Positions 8,790 to 19,674 of a stretch of 53,529 nt of DNA are shown one piece after another. The DNA comes from Bacilli bacterium (GTDB taxonomy: Bacteria; Bacillota_I; Bacilli_A; RF39; UBA660), in contig JAFURC010000017.1 of NCBI GenBank assembly GCA_017472015.1, positions 1 to 53,529 of the forward strand, given 5' to 3'. Position 1 is the first letter of the stretch. The number at the start of each line of letters is the position of its first letter. The notes under the pieces were generated by a model. That model saw only the letters and a list, made by a program, of their open reading frames with translations, did no database searches and was not told where the DNA came from. Made by a program: the position numbers and the translations under genes.

Positions 8790-9122
8790 ATGGAAGCAAA
8801 AGCAATCGCAAAGATGCAACGTATTTCACCTATTAAAGCAAGACTTGTTATTGATTTAATTCGTGGTAAAAATGTTGCTGATGCAAAAACCATATTAGTA
8901 AATTATAATACTAAAGCATCTAAACTAATTTTAAAAGTATTAGATTCTGCTTGTGCAAATGCAGTTAATAATAATAAATTAGATGAAACTAAATTATTTG
9001 TTTCAGAAGCAAGAGTAGATGCTGGTCCTGTTATGAAAAGAGTCATGTTTGATTCAAGAGGATATATAGGACATAAAGATAAAAGAACTAGCCACATTGT
9101 TGTTAGTGTAAAAGAAAGATAG
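8790..9122 (+). CDS. rplV: 50S ribosomal protein L22
   Basis: 110-aa tunnel-lining protein. [17 protein letters not shown] and the beta-hairpin region ending in [11 protein letters not shown] are visible. AGGAGGG precedes the ATG. The hairpin loop is where macrolide-resistance changes map in other species; nothing unusual is seen here. Confidence 0.96.
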   Translation: MEAKAIAKMQRISPIKARLVIDLIRGKNVADAKTILVNYNTKASKLILKVLDSACANAVNNNKLDETKLFVSEARVDAGPVMKRVMFDSRGYIGHKDKRTSHIVVSVKER

Positions 9123-9130
9123 GAGATATT

Positions 9131-9781
9131 ATGGGACAAAAAGTAAGTCCAATAGGACAAAGAATTGGTATTAATAAAGACTGGGAATCTAAATGGTATG
9201 CTCCTAAAAGTGAGTTTTCAAAATATTTAATGGAAGATGTTAAAATTCGTGAATATCTTGATAAAAACTTAGTAGATAAAGGTGTTGCAAAAATTGAAAT
9301 TGAAAGAAACAAAAAAAGATGTGAAGTTACAATTCATTCTGCTAAACCAGGTGTTTTAATTGGTAAAGGTGGAGAAGAAATTGAAAAACTTAAAAAACAA
9401 CTTGCTTCATTAATTGGACATCCTGTTCAAGTTTCAATCGTTGATGTTAAAAAAGCAGATATCTGTGCACAATTAGTTGCAGATTCAATTGCAAAACAAA
9501 TATCTAACAGAGCATCATTTAGAATGGCTCAAAAACGTGCTATTAAAAATGCTATGAAAGCTGGAGCTAAAGGTATCAAAACAAGTGTTTCTGGTCGTTT
9601 AGGTGGAGCAGACATGGCAAGATCAGAAGGTTATAAAGAAGGAACTATTCCACTTCATACATTCCGTGCTGACATTGATTATGCAACAAGTGAAGCTGAC
9701 ACAACATTTGGAAAAATTGGTGTAAAAGTATGGATCTATAAAGGAGAAATTCTTCCTTCAAAAGATAAAGGAGGTAAGTAA
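9131..9781 (+). CDS. rpsC: 30S ribosomal protein S3
   Basis: 216-aa protein at the mRNA entry site. [13 protein letters not shown], the KH domain [16 protein letters not shown], and [15 protein letters not shown] with the C-terminal [12 protein letters not shown] are present. It starts 8 nt after rplV with AGGAG overlapping the rplV stop. Confidence 0.97.
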   Translation: MGQKVSPIGQRIGINKDWESKWYAPKSEFSKYLMEDVKIREYLDKNLVDKGVAKIEIERNKKRCEVTIHSAKPGVLIGKGGEEIEKLKKQLASLIGHPVQVSIVDVKKADICAQLVADSIAKQISNRASFRMAQKRAIKNAMKAGAKGIKTSVSGRLGGADMARSEGYKEGTIPLHTFRADIDYATSEADTTFGKIGVKVWIYKGEILPSKDKGGK

Positions 9782-9782
9782 T

Positions 9783-10214
9783 ATGGCTTTAATTCCAGCA
9801 AGAGTTAAATATAGAAGAGTTCATAGATTACCTTATGAAGGAAAAGCAAAAGGAAATACAACATTAAGTTTTGGTGAATATGGTCTTATGGCAAAAGAAG
9901 GTGCTTGGATTACAACAAATCAAATCGAAGCTGCTCGTGTTGCTATGACAAGATATATGAAACGTGGTGGTAAAGTATGGATTAATATTTTCCCACACAT
10001 GCCAATAACTAGTAAACCACTTGGTACTCGTCAAGGAAAAGGAAAGGGTGCTGTTGATAAATGGGTTGCTGTTGTTAAAGAAGGAAAGATTATGTTTGAA
10101 ATTGGTGGAGTAAGTGAAGAAGTTGCTCGTGAAGCATTCCGTTTAGCTGCTCATAAATTACCAATCAAAACTAAATTTGTAACAAAAGAAATGGAAAATG
10201 GTGGTGAAGAATAA
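9783..10214 (+). CDS. rplP: 50S ribosomal protein L16
   Basis: 143-aa protein beside the A site. Motifs [21 protein letters not shown] and [18 protein letters not shown] are clear. It starts 1 nt after the rpsC stop with GGAGG inside rpsC, and its stop overlaps the rpmC start. Confidence 0.97.
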   Translation: MALIPARVKYRRVHRLPYEGKAKGNTTLSFGEYGLMAKEGAWITTNQIEAARVAMTRYMKRGGKVWINIFPHMPITSKPLGTRQGKGKGAVDKWVAVVKEGKIMFEIGGVSEEVAREAFRLAAHKLPIKTKFVTKEMENGGEE

Positions 10215-10414
10215 TGAAGGTTAAAGAAATAAGAGAAATGACCACTGAAGAAATCAATAAACATATTGTTGATGCAAAACAAGAATTATTTAATTTACGT
10301 TTTCAACAAGCAACAGGTACTTTAGAAAAACCTTCAAGAATCAAAGATTTAAGACATGATGTTGCAAGATGTAAAACCGTTTTAAGAGAACGTGAAAATT
10401 CGGAGGTTAAATAA
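10214..10414 (+). CDS. rpmC: 50S ribosomal protein L29
   Basis: 66-aa two-helix protein at the tunnel exit next to L23. [20 protein letters not shown] is the family signature. TAATG overlaps on both sides (rplP and rpsQ) imply tight translational coupling. Confidence 0.95.
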   Translation: MKVKEIREMTTEEINKHIVDAKQELFNLRFQQATGTLEKPSRIKDLRHDVARCKTVLRERENSEVK

Positions 10415-10671
10415 TGGAAAAAAGACGTAAAGAATTAGTTGGAAAAGTTATAAGTAGCAAAAATAATAAAACAATTACTGTAGTGGTTGAAACTTATAAA
10501 AAAGATCCATTATATGGTAAAAGAGTAAAATATTCTAAAAAATATGCTGTTCATGATGAAAGTAATAAAGCTCAAGTAGGAGATACAGTTAGAATAGTTG
10601 AAACTAGACCATTATCAAAAACAAAATATTTCTATTTAAAAGAAATAATTGAAAAAGCAGTTATTTTATAA
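10414..10671 (+). CDS. rpsQ: 30S ribosomal protein S17
   Basis: 85-aa OB-fold primary binding protein. [19 protein letters not shown] and the C-terminal [13 protein letters not shown] are diagnostic. GGAGG lies in the end of rpmC. Confidence 0.96.
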   Translation: MEKRRKELVGKVISSKNNKTITVVVETYKKDPLYGKRVKYSKKYAVHDESNKAQVGDTVRIVETRPLSKTKYFYLKEIIEKAVIL

Positions 10672-10694
10672 CTCTAAAATGATAGGGAGGAATT

Positions 10695-11063
10695 ATGATT
10701 CAACAAGAAAGTCGTCTTAAAGTTGCTGATAATTCTGGAGCACGCGAACTATTAGTTATTCGTGTTTTAGGTGGAAGCAAAGTTAAGTCAGGAAATATTG
10801 GAGATATAGTAGTAGGAACAGTTAAAAATGCTATTCCTAACGGAACCGTTAAAAAAAGTAAAGTTGTAAAAGCAGTTATCGTTCGTTCTAAATTTGGTGT
10901 TCGTCGTGATGATGGATCATATATTAAATTCGATGATAATGCTTGTGTAATTATTAAAGATGATAAGAGTCCAGTTGGAACTCGTATCTTTGGACCAGTA
11001 GCAAGAGAACTTCGTGATAAAGATTTTATGAAGATTGTATCCCTTGCTAAGGAAGTACTATAA
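10695..11063 (+). CDS. rplN: 50S ribosomal protein L14
   Basis: 122-aa protein at the subunit interface and bridge B8. [19 protein letters not shown] and [25 protein letters not shown] sequence are present (here [13 protein letters not shown]). AGGGAGG precedes the ATG; this is the start of the spc part of the cluster. Confidence 0.97.
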   Translation: MIQQESRLKVADNSGARELLVIRVLGGSKVKSGNIGDIVVGTVKNAIPNGTVKKSKVVKAVIVRSKFGVRRDDGSYIKFDDNACVIIKDDKSPVGTRIFGPVARELRDKDFMKIVSLAKEVL

Positions 11064-11074
11064 AAGGAGAAGTT

Positions 11075-11386
11075 ATGAGATTAAAAACAGGTGATAAAGT
11101 TATAGTAATTGCTGGTTCTAACAAGGGAAAAGAAGGAACTATTAAAAAAGTATTACGAGATGAAAATAGAGTAATCGTTGAAGGAGTTAATATTGTTCAT
11201 AAACATGAAAAAGCAACTCATAATTCAACTGGTGGAATATTAGAAGTTGAAGCACCTATTAATGCTTCAAATGTAATGCTTATAGATCCTAAAACAAAAA
11301 AACCTACTAGAGTAGGAATTACTATAGACGAAAAAACTAAAAAGAAAGTAAGAATTTCAAAAAAATCAAACGAAAAGTTTGATTAA
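11075..11386 (+). CDS. rplX: 50S ribosomal protein L24
   Basis: 103-aa assembly initiator protein with an N-terminal KOW motif ([19 protein letters not shown]). AAAGGAG precedes the ATG. Usual length and position between L14 and L5. Confidence 0.96.
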   Translation: MRLKTGDKVIVIAGSNKGKEGTIKKVLRDENRVIVEGVNIVHKHEKATHNSTGGILEVEAPINASNVMLIDPKTKKPTRVGITIDEKTKKKVRISKKSNEKFD

Positions 11387-11404
11387 TAGAAGGAGGAAGA
11401 TTTG

Positions 11405-11944
11405 ATGAACCGCCTAAAAGAAAAATACTTGAATGAAGTCATTCCAAGTTTAAAAGAAAAATATGATTATAAATCAGTTATGGAAATTCCAAAACTAGAA
11501 AAAATCGTTATCAATGTTGGTGTAGGAGATGCTACAACTAATTCTAAATTACTAGATGCAGCAGTTAATGATTTAACAGTTATAACAGGACAAAAACCAG
11601 TTATTACAAAAGCTAAAAAGTCAATTGCTGGATTCCATGTAAGAGAAGGACAATCAATTGGTTGTAAAGTAACCTTAAGAGGAGAAGCTATGTATAATTT
11701 TATGGATAAATTAATTAGTATCGCTCTTCCTCGTGTAAGAGATTTCCGTGGAATTAGTCCTAAGGCATTTGATGGAAGAGGAAATTATACACTTGGTGTT
11801 AAAGAACAATTAATCTTCTCAGAAATTGAATATGATAATGTTGTTAAAGTACGTGGAATGGATATCATATTCGTAACAACTGCAAAATCAAACCAAGAAG
11901 CATACGATTTATTAAATGAACTTGGAATGCCATTTAGAAAGTAA
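11405..11944 (+). CDS. rplE: 50S ribosomal protein L5
   Basis: 179-aa 5S rRNA-binding protein of the central protuberance. [20 protein letters not shown] and [15 protein letters not shown] are typical. The ATG at 11405 is preferred over a TTG one codon upstream; GAAGGAGG gives proper spacing. Confidence 0.97.
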   Translation: MNRLKEKYLNEVIPSLKEKYDYKSVMEIPKLEKIVINVGVGDATTNSKLLDAAVNDLTVITGQKPVITKAKKSIAGFHVREGQSIGCKVTLRGEAMYNFMDKLISIALPRVRDFRGISPKAFDGRGNYTLGVKEQLIFSEIEYDNVVKVRGMDIIFVTTAKSNQEAYDLLNELGMPFRK

Positions 11945-11956
11945 TTGGAGGAAATT

Positions 11957-12142
11957 ATGGCTAAAAAAAGTATGATAAATAAAGCTAATAAAAAACAAAA
12001 ATTTAAAGTTCGTGAATATACTCGTTGCGGAAGATGTGGACGTCCACATGCTGTTATGAGTAAATTTGGAATTTGTAGAATTTGCTTTCGTGAATTAGCT
12101 TATAAAGGACAAATACCAGGAGTCAAAAAATCAAGCTGGTAA
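11957..12142 (+). CDS. rpsN: 30S ribosomal protein S14, zinc-binding type (S14Z)
   Basis: 61-aa short zinc form. Cys24, Cys27, Cys40 and Cys43 make the CxxC-x12-CxxC zinc site ([11 protein letters not shown] and [10 protein letters not shown]). TTGGAGG sits just before the ATG; a TTG four codons upstream lies in the Shine-Dalgarno region and is rejected. The zinc type in this position is typical of Firmicutes. Confidence 0.97.
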   Translation: MAKKSMINKANKKQKFKVREYTRCGRCGRPHAVMSKFGICRICFRELAYKGQIPGVKKSSW

Positions 12143-12158
12143 AAAGGAGGATATAAAA

Positions 12159-12557
12159 ATGGTAGTAACAGATACAATTGCAGATATGCTTACAAGAATT
12201 CGTAATGCTAATCAAATGCGCTATCAAGAAGTTTTGGTACCATCTTCAAAAATGAAAGTAGAAATTGCTAAAATTTTAAAAGAAGAAGGTTTTATTGAAA
12301 ACTATAAGGTATCAAAAGAAGATGTTCAAGGAACGATTGTTTTAACATTAAAATATGGACCAAATAAAGAAAGAGTTATTACAGGACTTAAAAGAATATC
12401 TAAACCAGGATTAAGAGTTTATGCTAAGAGTGAAGAAATTCCTAAAGTATTAAATGGTTTAGGTATTGCAATTATTTCAACTAGCAAGGGTCTTATGACT
12501 GACAAAGAAGCAAGAAGAAATAATTTAGGTGGCGAAGTACTAGCTTACATTTGGTAG
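12159..12557 (+). CDS. rpsH: 30S ribosomal protein S8
   Basis: 132-aa primary 16S rRNA-binding protein. [15 protein letters not shown] at the N-terminus and [20 protein letters not shown] at the C-terminus are diagnostic. AAAGGAGG precedes the ATG. In E. coli S8 represses the spc operon; no dedicated site is recognisable here. Confidence 0.97.
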   Translation: MVVTDTIADMLTRIRNANQMRYQEVLVPSSKMKVEIAKILKEEGFIENYKVSKEDVQGTIVLTLKYGPNKERVITGLKRISKPGLRVYAKSEEIPKVLNGLGIAIISTSKGLMTDKEARRNNLGGEVLAYIW

Positions 12558-12571
12558 AATAGGAGAATATT

Positions 12572-13108
12572 ATGAGCCGTATAGGAAATAGAAAAATCGT
12601 TATTCCTGAAGGTGTTAGTGTAACATTAGAAGAAAATATCGTTAAAGTTAGTGGTAAATTAGGTGAACTTACTCTTGAATTACCTAGTGTAATCAAAATG
12701 GAAGTAGTTGACAATACAATTACTTTAACAAGAGAAAACGAAATTAAACAAACTAAAGCTTTACATGGAACTGCTAATGCTAATATAACTAACATGATTA
12801 AAGGTGTAACTAATGGTTATAAAAAAGATTTAGAAATAGTTGGTGTTGGATATCGTTTCAATTTAAAAGGAAATACCCTTGTTATTAATGCAGGTTATTC
12901 ACATCCAGTTGAAATGGAAATTCCAGCCGGTTTAAAAGTAGAAGCTATCAGTAATACAGAAATTTCTGTATCTGGTATTAATAAAGAATTAGTAGGAGAA
13001 TTTTCTGCTAATATTAGAAAAGTAAGACAACCTGAACCTTATAAAGGAAAAGGTATTCGTTATAAAGATGAATATATTCGTCGTAAAGAAGGTAAAAAGG
13101 CTGCTTAG
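12572..13108 (+). CDS. rplF: 50S ribosomal protein L6
   Basis: 178-aa protein beside the factor-binding site, built of two duplicated domains. [15 protein letters not shown] and the C-terminal [19 protein letters not shown] are clear. AGGAG precedes the ATG. Confidence 0.97.
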   Translation: MSRIGNRKIVIPEGVSVTLEENIVKVSGKLGELTLELPSVIKMEVVDNTITLTRENEIKQTKALHGTANANITNMIKGVTNGYKKDLEIVGVGYRFNLKGNTLVINAGYSHPVEMEIPAGLKVEAISNTEISVSGINKELVGEFSANIRKVRQPEPYKGKGIRYKDEYIRRKEGKKAA

Positions 13109-13125
13109 TAAATGGAGGAATGTTT

Positions 13126-13479
13126 ATGATAAATAAAGTATCAAGAAACGATGTTCGTAAAGCAAGACATGAACGTGTAAGATCGAAAATCGTTGGTACA
13201 AATGAAGTACCTCGCCTTTGTGTTTTCAGATCAAATACGAATATTTATGCTCAAATAATTAATGATTTAGAAGGTATTACTCTTGTAAGTGCTAGTTCAT
13301 TAGAAAACAAAGGAAACGGAAGTAATATTGAAGCAGCTAAATTAGTAGGCGAAAGTCTTGCTAAAAAAGCAAAAAATGCTGGTATTACGAAAGTTGTTTT
13401 TGATAGAGGTGGATACTTATACCATGGTCGCGTTAAAGCATTAGCAGATGCCGCACGTGATGGTGGATTAGAATTCTAA
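13126..13479 (+). CDS. rplR: 50S ribosomal protein L18
   Basis: 117-aa 5S rRNA-binding protein. [18 protein letters not shown] and [20 protein letters not shown] identify it. The ATG at 13126 is chosen over the one at 13120 because GGAGG at 13114-13118 is 7 nt from the former but touches the latter. Confidence 0.96.
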   Translation: MINKVSRNDVRKARHERVRSKIVGTNEVPRLCVFRSNTNIYAQIINDLEGITLVSASSLENKGNGSNIEAAKLVGESLAKKAKNAGITKVVFDRGGYLYHGRVKALADAARDGGLEF

Positions 13480-13491
13480 TAGGAGGTATAT

Positions 13492-14004
13492 ATGCAAAAA
13501 CAAAAAAAAGAAGTCAAGAACAATAAAATGTATGAAGAATTAGTTGTTGAAATCAAAAGTGTTGTAAAAGTAACACAAGGAGGAAGACAAAGACGTTTTT
13601 CTGCAACTGTTGTTGTTGGAGATAAAAATGGTACAGTAGGAATTGGTATTGGTAAAGCAGGTGAAGTACCTGATGCTATCAAAAAAGCAATTCAAGCTGC
13701 TAACAAAAATCTAATTAAAATCACTCTAATTGATGGTCGTACAATTCAACATGAAGCAATTGGAAAAAGCGGAGCTGCAAGTGTTCTAATTAAACCAGCC
13801 CCAGCCGGAGCCGGATTAATTGCTGGTGGTGCTGTTCGTGCAGTACTTGAATTAGCTGGTGTTCGTGATATTTCAAGTAAATCACTTGGATCAAGAACTA
13901 AGTTAAATATGGCTACTGCAACTATCAATGCTTTAAAATCAATTAAAACTGTAGAAGAAGTTGCCAAATTAAGAGGCAAATCAGAAAGTGAGATTTTAGG
14001 ATAA
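13492..14004 (+). CDS. rpsE: 30S ribosomal protein S5
   Basis: 170-aa protein of the decoding region. An N-terminal dsRNA-binding-like domain ([20 protein letters not shown]) is followed by the C-terminal domain with [25 protein letters not shown] precedes the ATG. Its TAA overlaps the rplO ATG. In most Firmicutes rpmD (L30) would lie exactly here, and it does not. Confidence 0.97.
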   Translation: MQKQKKEVKNNKMYEELVVEIKSVVKVTQGGRQRRFSATVVVGDKNGTVGIGIGKAGEVPDAIKKAIQAANKNLIKITLIDGRTIQHEAIGKSGAASVLIKPAPAGAGLIAGGAVRAVLELAGVRDISSKSLGSRTKLNMATATINALKSIKTVEEVAKLRGKSESEILG

Positions 14005-14447
14005 TGAAGTTACATGAATTAGAAAGAAATCCAGGAGCTAAACAAGAAAGACGTCGTGTTGGACGTGGAATGGGTTCTGGACTAGGAAAAACAAGTGGTC
14101 GTGGTGAAAAAGGTCAAAAAGCTAGATCAGGTGTTTCTATTAAGGCAACATTTGAAGGTGGACAATTACCACTATATAGACGTTTACCAAAAAGAGGATT
14201 TTCAAATAGTGATTTTAAAATTAGATACGCAACAATAAATGTTTCAGATTTAAACAGATTTGAAGATGGAACAGTTGTTACACCAGAACTTTTAAAAGAA
14301 GTTGGACTTTTAAAAAATCAATTAGATGGAGTAAAAGTTTTAGGTGAAGGTGTAATTGAAAAGAAATTGACTGTTAAAGCACATAAATTTTCAAAATCAG
14401 CAGTAGAAAAATTAGAAAAGTCAGGAAGCAAAATTGAGGTGATCTAA
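14004..14447 (+). CDS. rplO: 50S ribosomal protein L15
   Basis: 147-aa late-assembly protein. [19 protein letters not shown] and [15 protein letters not shown] are diagnostic. It overlaps rpsE and secY by one base at each end. Directly joined to rpsE because rpmD is missing. Confidence 0.97.
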   Translation: MKLHELERNPGAKQERRRVGRGMGSGLGKTSGRGEKGQKARSGVSIKATFEGGQLPLYRRLPKRGFSNSDFKIRYATINVSDLNRFEDGTVVTPELLKEVGLLKNQLDGVKVLGEGVIEKKLTVKAHKFSKSAVEKLEKSGSKIEVI

Positions 14448-15718
14448 TGTTTGCTACTATTAAGCAAATATTTGCACCTACTAACAAAGATTTAAGAAAA
14501 AGAATTTTATTTACACTGGGAGCTCTTTTGATATTTATAATTGGTACAGGAATTACAGTTCCTGGAACTACAAATATTACAAAGAATTTAGGTTTTTTAG
14601 AGTTAATTAATATAATGGGTGGAGGAAGTTTGAGTAGATTTTCAATATTTGCTTTAGGAGTTTCTCCATACATCACAGCATCCATTATAATTCAACTTTT
14701 ACAAATGGATATTATTCCGTATTTTACAGAACTTTCTAAAGAAGGTCCTGTTGGAAGACGTAAATTAAATCAAATTACAAGATATTTAGGAATTGTTTTA
14801 GCCTTTATTGAAGGATATGCGTTTAGTTTTGCGTTCTTAGGTAATGGTTCAGCATTTGAATACTTGTATGTTGCAGTTATTTTAACAGCAGGTACTGCAT
14901 TCTGTTTATGGCTAGGTGACCAGATAACTCAAAAGGGAATTGGAAATGGAATTTCTTTAATGATTATGGCTGGTATTATTGCAACACTACCAACAATGTT
15001 TCAAACAGCATTCACTTCTCTTGTTGCATTCTCTGGACCAACAGCTGATATAATATTTGGTGTTTTAAAATTCTTAGTGTTTGTTATTCTTTATTTCTTA
15101 ATTATTATTGGAGTTATTTATGTTCAAGAATCAGAACGTAGAATACCACTTCAATATGCAAATAAAACAACAGGTTCATATGGATCTGAACAATCATTCT
15201 TGCCAATTAAATTAAATACGGCTGGAGTAATTCCTGTAATATTTGCATCAAGCCTACTTGCAATTCCAGTTACAATTGCAAACTTTGTTAATAAAGAAGG
15301 ATTTACAAACTTTGTTAGTAATTATTTAGACTATTCTAAACCTGTTGGATTTATAATTTATGTTATCTTAATATTCTTCTTTGGATATTTCTATACATTT
15401 TTACAATTAAAACCTGAAGATGTTGCTGATAATCTAAAGAAAAATGGTGGTTATATTCCTGGTATTCGTCCAGGAAGCGAAACTGAAGAATATGTAAGAA
15501 AAACTTTATCAAGAATTACAATTGTAGGAACATTCTTACTGATAATTCTTGCAATTTTACCAATTATATTCACTAGTGTAACTAAGTTACCAAGTAGTGT
15601 TAGTATTGGTGGAACAGGACTTTTGATTGTTGTTGGAGTTGCACTTGAAACTTATAAACAATTAGAAGGAAGTTTAGCAACAAGAACTTACAAAAAAAGA
15701 AGGAGCCGTTTAAAATGA
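14447..15718 (+). CDS. secY: Protein translocase subunit SecY
   Basis: 423-aa ten-helix channel of the SecYEG preprotein translocase. The plug and TM2 region (GGGSLSRFSIFALGVSPYIT), the TM5 segment and the cytosolic loop with GIRPGSETEEYV are present. GAGGTGAT precedes the ATG and the coding sequence overlaps adk by 4 bp. The essential-channel signatures look intact. Confidence 0.97.
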   Translation: MFATIKQIFAPTNKDLRKRILFTLGALLIFIIGTGITVPGTTNITKNLGFLELINIMGGGSLSRFSIFALGVSPYITASIIIQLLQMDIIPYFTELSKEGPVGRRKLNQITRYLGIVLAFIEGYAFSFAFLGNGSAFEYLYVAVILTAGTAFCLWLGDQITQKGIGNGISLMIMAGIIATLPTMFQTAFTSLVAFSGPTADIIFGVLKFLVFVILYFLIIIGVIYVQESERRIPLQYANKTTGSYGSEQSFLPIKLNTAGVIPVIFASSLLAIPVTIANFVNKEGFTNFVSNYLDYSKPVGFIIYVILIFFFGYFYTFLQLKPEDVADNLKKNGGYIPGIRPGSETEEYVRKTLSRITIVGTFLLIILAILPIIFTSVTKLPSSVSIGGTGLLIVVGVALETYKQLEGSLATRTYKKRRSRLK

Positions 15719-16365
15719 AAAATATCATTTTAATAGCAGCACCTGCTGCAGGTAAAGGAACCTTGTCAGAACTATTAGTTGAAAAATATGGTTATGTCCA
15801 TATATCAACAGGAGACTTGTTAAGAGATGCAAGTCGCGAGGAATCAGAACTTGGACAAAAAATTTCTAATATGTTAAAAAATGGTGAATTAGTGACTGAT
15901 GAAATCGTTTTTCAACTATTAGAAAATCGTTTACGAAAAGATGATATTTTAAATGGTTATATTTTAGATGGCTTTCCAAGAACCATAAATCAAGCATATA
16001 AATATGATGAAATAGTTAATAAATTAAATAAAGATCTTGGTATTGTAGTTTGTTTACAAACAGAATATGATACTTTAAGAAAGAGAATTGTTGGTCGTAT
16101 GCTATGTTCTGATTGTGGTAGTATATATAATACTTTAACAGGAGTAAATACTCCTAAAGTAGAAAATATTTGTGATAAGTGTGGAGGAAGTTTATATAAA
16201 AGAAGTGATGATAATGAAGAATCTTTTAAAACTCGTTATGAAACTTATTTAGAAAAAACTAAACCCCTTATCAATTACTATCAAGAAAAAGGAAATTTAT
16301 ATTTTATAAATTCTGATAGTAAAGAAACAATGTTAAAAGAAATCGAGGTTCTACTTCATGATTAG
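15715..16365 (+). CDS. adk: Adenylate kinase
   Basis: 216 aa, interconverts ATP + AMP and 2 ADP. The LID has four cysteines (CSDCGS and CDKCGG), the zinc-type LID common in Gram-positives. DGFPRT, the AMP-binding segment, is normal. The P-loop reads AAPAAGKGT instead of the usual GxPGxGKGT, so two glycines are alanines while the catalytic Lys-Gly-Thr is kept. It lies in the standard secY-adk-map-infA order and overlaps map by 8 bp. Confidence 0.95.
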   Translation: MKNIILIAAPAAGKGTLSELLVEKYGYVHISTGDLLRDASREESELGQKISNMLKNGELVTDEIVFQLLENRLRKDDILNGYILDGFPRTINQAYKYDEIVNKLNKDLGIVVCLQTEYDTLRKRIVGRMLCSDCGSIYNTLTGVNTPKVENICDKCGGSLYKRSDDNEESFKTRYETYLEKTKPLINYYQEKGNLYFINSDSKETMLKEIEVLLHD

Positions 16366-17119
16366 TATCAAAAGTGAACGCGAAATAAGTCTTTTAAAAG
16401 AAGCTGGGCATATAGTTTATTTAACTCATAAATATTTAAAACCGTTTATTAAAGCAGGAATTACAACCAAAGAGTTAGATAAACTTGCCTATGACTTTAT
16501 AACTAGTAAAGGAGCAACGCCTTCTTTTAAAGGGTATAATGGATATCCTGCAACCATTTGTGCAAGTATCAATCAAGAAGTTGTTCATGGAATACCAGGA
16601 AATAGAAAATTAAAAAATGGCGATATCATTTCAATTGATATCGGTGCATGTTTTAAAGGATATCATGGAGATTCAGCTTGGACTTATGCAGTAGGGGAAG
16701 TTGAAGAAAATAAAAAATATTTGATGGAACATACAGAAAAATCTTTATATTTTGGTCTTGAAGTGATAAAACCAGGCGCTCGTGTTGGCGATATTGGTAA
16801 TGCAATAGAGTCTTATGCAACAAAGCATAAGTTAGGAGTTATCAAAGAATTAGTTGGGCACGGAGTTGGTAAAAACATTCACGAAGAGCCAGATGTTCCA
16901 AATTACGGAATAAAAGGTACGGGACCAATTTTAAAAGAAGGAATGGTAATTGCTGTTGAACCAATGCTAACTTCTAAAAGTCCAGAAATTGTTTTATTAG
17001 ATGATGACTGGACAATTGAAACAGAAGATTATAGCGACGCAGCCCATTATGAACATACTGTTGTAGTTACAAAAAATGGTTATAAAATATTAACAGGAGG
17101 CAAAAATGGCGAAGAATGA
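16358..17119 (+). CDS. map: Methionine aminopeptidase, type I
   Basis: 253-aa metalloenzyme removing the initiator Met. Metal ligands are visible in [18 protein letters not shown] (two Asp), [12 protein letters not shown] (His), AVEPML (Glu) and HYEHTVVV (Glu). It is a type I enzyme without the N-terminal zinc extension. It overlaps adk upstream and infA by 14 bp downstream. Confidence 0.96.
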   Translation: MISIKSEREISLLKEAGHIVYLTHKYLKPFIKAGITTKELDKLAYDFITSKGATPSFKGYNGYPATICASINQEVVHGIPGNRKLKNGDIISIDIGACFKGYHGDSAWTYAVGEVEENKKYLMEHTEKSLYFGLEVIKPGARVGDIGNAIESYATKHKLGVIKELVGHGVGKNIHEEPDVPNYGIKGTGPILKEGMVIAVEPMLTSKSPEIVLLDDDWTIETEDYSDAAHYEHTVVVTKNGYKILTGGKNGEE

Positions 17120-17321
17120 TACTATCGAAGTCGAAGGAAAAGTTTTAGAAGTTTTACCAGGGTATAAATTCAAAGTAGAGCTTAGCAATAAGCATATTAT
17201 TGAAGCTCACGTTTCTGGTAAAATGCGAATGAACTACATTCGTATCATAGAAGGAGATAATGTAGTAGTTGAGTTATCTCCATATGATTTAACACGTGGG
17301 CGAATAACCTATCGGAAATAG
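17106..17321 (+). CDS. infA: Translation initiation factor IF-1
   Basis: 71-aa OB-fold factor that occupies the A site during initiation. [20 protein letters not shown] and [14 protein letters not shown] are the family ends. GGAGGC lies within map just before the ATG. Confidence 0.96.
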   Translation: MAKNDTIEVEGKVLEVLPGYKFKVELSNKHIIEAHVSGKMRMNYIRIIEGDNVVVELSPYDLTRGRITYRK

Positions 17322-17335
17322 TAGGAGGGAAATAT

Positions 17336-17449
17336 ATGAAAGTTAAACCATCTGTAAAACCAATTTGTGCAAAATGCAAAGTGATTAAACGTAAAGGTAA
17401 AGTAATGGTAATTTGTGAAAACCCAAAACACAAACAAACACAAGGATAA
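17336..17449 (+). CDS. rpmJ: 50S ribosomal protein L36
   Basis: 37 aa, read directly from the sequence: [20 protein letters not shown] then [17 protein letters not shown]. Cys11, Cys14, Cys27 and His32 form the zinc site. AGGAGGG precedes the ATG. Position between infA and rpsM is standard. Confidence 0.96.
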   Translation: MKVKPSVKPICAKCKVIKRKGKVMVICENPKHKQTQG

Positions 17450-17464
17450 TAGGAGGTGTAAGTT

Positions 17465-17830
17465 ATGGCACGTATTAAGGGTGTAGATATACCAAATGAT
17501 AAACATATCGTTATATCATTAACTTATATTTATGGTATTGGAAGAAATCTTGCTAAAACAATTTGTGAAAATGCTGGTGTTGAACCAACTAAAAAAGCAG
17601 GAGAATTATCAGTAGAAGAATTAAACAAATTAAGAGATGAAATCAATAAACATTTAGTTGAAGGTGATTTACGTCGTGAAGTAAATATGAACATCAAAAC
17701 TAAAATGGAAATTAATTCTTATCAAGGAACTCGTCATAAAAGAGGTTTACCAGTAAGAGGACAAAGAACAAATAGAAATGCTCGTACTCGTAAAGGTAAA
17801 GGAAAAACAGTTGCTAATAAGAAAAAGTAG
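17465..17830 (+). CDS. rpsM: 30S ribosomal protein S13
   Basis: 121-aa head protein contacting the P-site t[22 protein letters not shown] and the basic tail with [19 protein letters not shown] are diagnostic. AGGAGGTG precedes the ATG. Confidence 0.97.
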   Translation: MARIKGVDIPNDKHIVISLTYIYGIGRNLAKTICENAGVEPTKKAGELSVEELNKLRDEINKHLVEGDLRREVNMNIKTKMEINSYQGTRHKRGLPVRGQRTNRNARTRKGKGKTVANKKK

Positions 17831-17860
17831 TTTAGATTAATTAAAAAAGGAGGTTAAACT

Positions 17861-18244
17861 ATGGCTTATAAACAAAGAAAAAGAAAAGTAAAGAAGAATG
17901 TTCCTGAAGGTGTTGCTCACATTCATGCAACATTTAATAATACAATAATTACTTTATCTGATAAAGAAGGAAATGCAATTGCTTGGGCAAGTGCAGGAGC
18001 TTTAGGATTTAAAGGAAGCAAAAAATCAACACCATTTGCTGCTGGGCTTGCTTCAGAAGCAGCTGGTAAAAAGGCATTTGATGCTGGTATGCGTAAAGTT
18101 CAAGTTTGCGTAAAAGGATTAGGACCAGGAAGAGAAACTGCAATCCGTTCACTTCAAACTGCAGGGCTTGAGATTACATCAATTAGTGATGTAACACCAA
18201 TTCCACATAATGGATGTCGTCCACCAAAACGTCCACGTGGTTAA
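17861..18244 (+). CDS. rpsK: 30S ribosomal protein S11
   Basis: 127-aa platform protein next to the Shine-Dalgarno helix. [15 protein letters not shown] and the C-terminal [18 protein letters not shown] are intact. AAAGGAGG precedes the ATG. Confidence 0.97.
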   Translation: MAYKQRKRKVKKNVPEGVAHIHATFNNTIITLSDKEGNAIAWASAGALGFKGSKKSTPFAAGLASEAAGKKAFDAGMRKVQVCVKGLGPGRETAIRSLQTAGLEITSISDVTPIPHNGCRPPKRPRG

Positions 18245-18258
18245 TAAGGAGGAATTTT

Positions 18259-19230
18259 ATGTCAAATTTTACAGTACCATTTGAAAAGCCAATTTATAAG
18301 GTTACAGATTATACAGAAAATAATTTTTATGGTAAGTTCGAGATTGAACCCCTTGAAAGAGGATTTGGTAATACTTTAGGAAATGCACTTAGACGTGTAC
18401 TTTTATCAAGTTTACCAGGAAGTGCAATTTCAAGTGTTAAAATCGAAGGTGTTCAACATGAATTTCAAACAATTGATGGAGTAATCGAAGATGTTACAAC
18501 TATCATTTTGAATTTAAAAAGTGTTGTTGTAAAAAATCATTCAGATGAAACAAAATTAATTCGTCTTGATGTTACTTGTGACTCAGATGAACTAGAAGTT
18601 AAAGCGGGTGACTTTATAGTAGATCCTGATGTTGAAATAATTAATCCTGATATGCACATTGCAACTATTAGTCGTGGTGCACATTTAGTAATGGAAATGA
18701 CTGTTTCAAATGGAAGGGGTTATGTAAGAAGCGAAGAAAATAAAAAACTTCTTGATATTAAAAAAGTAGGAACAATTGCAATTGATTCGCTTTATTCACC
18801 AATTGAAAGAGTATCTTATGAAGTTGATAATGCTCGTGTTGGACAAAATGAAAACTATGATAAATTAGTTTTAAACGTCTGGACAAATGGTAGCATGAAA
18901 CCACAAGAGGCTGTTGCTCTAGCATCTAAAATATTAATAGTTCATTTCAATGTTTTATCTGATTTAAGTAATATTAAAGATTTAACTGGTTTAATGATTG
19001 AAAAGACTGAAGATAGTAAATCTAAAGAACTAGAAACTCCAATTGAAGATTTGGATTTCTCAGTTAGAACATTTAACTGTTTAAAAAGAGCAAATATAAA
19101 GACACTTAAAGATTTAGTTGATAAAAAACAAAGTGACTTTACAAAAATTCGTAATTTAGGTAAAAAATCTTTAAAAGAAGTATTAGATAAAATTAAAGAT
19201 ATGGGCTTAACTTTACGTGATGAAGATTAG
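18259..19230 (+). CDS. rpoA: DNA-directed RNA polymerase subunit alpha
   Basis: 323-aa assembly scaffold of RNA polymerase. The N-terminal domain has [21 protein letters not shown] linker near residue 240 leads to the C-terminal domain ([32 protein letters not shown]) that contacts UP elements and activators. The ATG at 18259 follows AAGGAGG; an in-frame TTG at 18214 lies inside rpsK and is rejected. Confidence 0.98.
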   Translation: MSNFTVPFEKPIYKVTDYTENNFYGKFEIEPLERGFGNTLGNALRRVLLSSLPGSAISSVKIEGVQHEFQTIDGVIEDVTTIILNLKSVVVKNHSDETKLIRLDVTCDSDELEVKAGDFIVDPDVEIINPDMHIATISRGAHLVMEMTVSNGRGYVRSEENKKLLDIKKVGTIAIDSLYSPIERVSYEVDNARVGQNENYDKLVLNVWTNGSMKPQEAVALASKILIVHFNVLSDLSNIKDLTGLMIEKTEDSKSKELETPIEDLDFSVRTFNCLKRANIKTLKDLVDKKQSDFTKIRNLGKKSLKEVLDKIKDMGLTLRDED

Positions 19231-19241
19231 GAGGGAATATT

Positions 19242-19586
19242 ATGGCATATAGAAAATTAGGTCGTGATAACAAACATAGAAGAAGCATGCTTGCTAACTT
19301 AACAAAAGCTGTTATCATGAATGAAAGAATCGAAACAACTGAAACAAGAGCTAAAGAAGTTCGTAAATTCGTTGATAAAATGATTACTTATGGAAAAAAA
19401 GGAGATTTAGTATCTCGTAGATTAGCACTTGCATTCCTTCATAATGATACTGAATGTGTTGATAAAGTATTTAATGACTTAGCAAAACGTTATGAAACTA
19501 GAAATGGTGGATATACAAGAATTTTAAAACTAGATGAAAGACGTGGAGACGGAGCATTAGTAGTAATTATAGAATTAGTTAAATAA
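19242..19586 (+). CDS. rplQ: 50S ribosomal protein L17
   Basis: 114-aa protein closing the alpha operon. [20 protein letters not shown] is diagnostic. AGGAGGG precedes the ATG, and a strong terminator overlaps its stop codon. The ecfA-ecfT-truA block that often follows in Firmicutes is not here. Confidence 0.97.
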   Translation: MAYRKLGRDNKHRRSMLANLTKAVIMNERIETTETRAKEVRKFVDKMITYGKKGDLVSRRLALAFLHNDTECVDKVFNDLAKRYETRNGGYTRILKLDERRGDGALVVIIELVK

Positions 19587-19602
19587 ACTAGTTCTTTTTT
19601 TT
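19572..19602 (+). terminator. Terminator of the S10-spc-alpha operon
   Basis: GAATTAGTT (19572-19580) pairs with AACTAGTTC (19586-19594), 9 bp with one G-U, followed by eight T. It overlaps the rplQ stop codon. Confidence 0.85.
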
Positions 19603-19611
19603 AAAATTTTC

Positions 19612-19640
19612 TTGATTATTTTAAGAAAATATTATAAAAT
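19612..19640 (+). promoter_or_regulatory. Sigma-A promoter of the AgrD-like unit
   Basis: TTGATT (19612-19617), exactly 17 bp, TAAAAT (19635-19640). It drives a short unit of about 210 nt that ends at the hairpin 19806-19860. Confidence 0.65.
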
Positions 19641-19674
19641 TAATTCATAAAAGGTAGAAAGTGAGTAGTTGAAT

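Noticed and set aside
12493..12795. Minus-strand ORF across rpsH/rplF
   Set aside because: Antisense to two clear ribosomal protein genes; no start signals.
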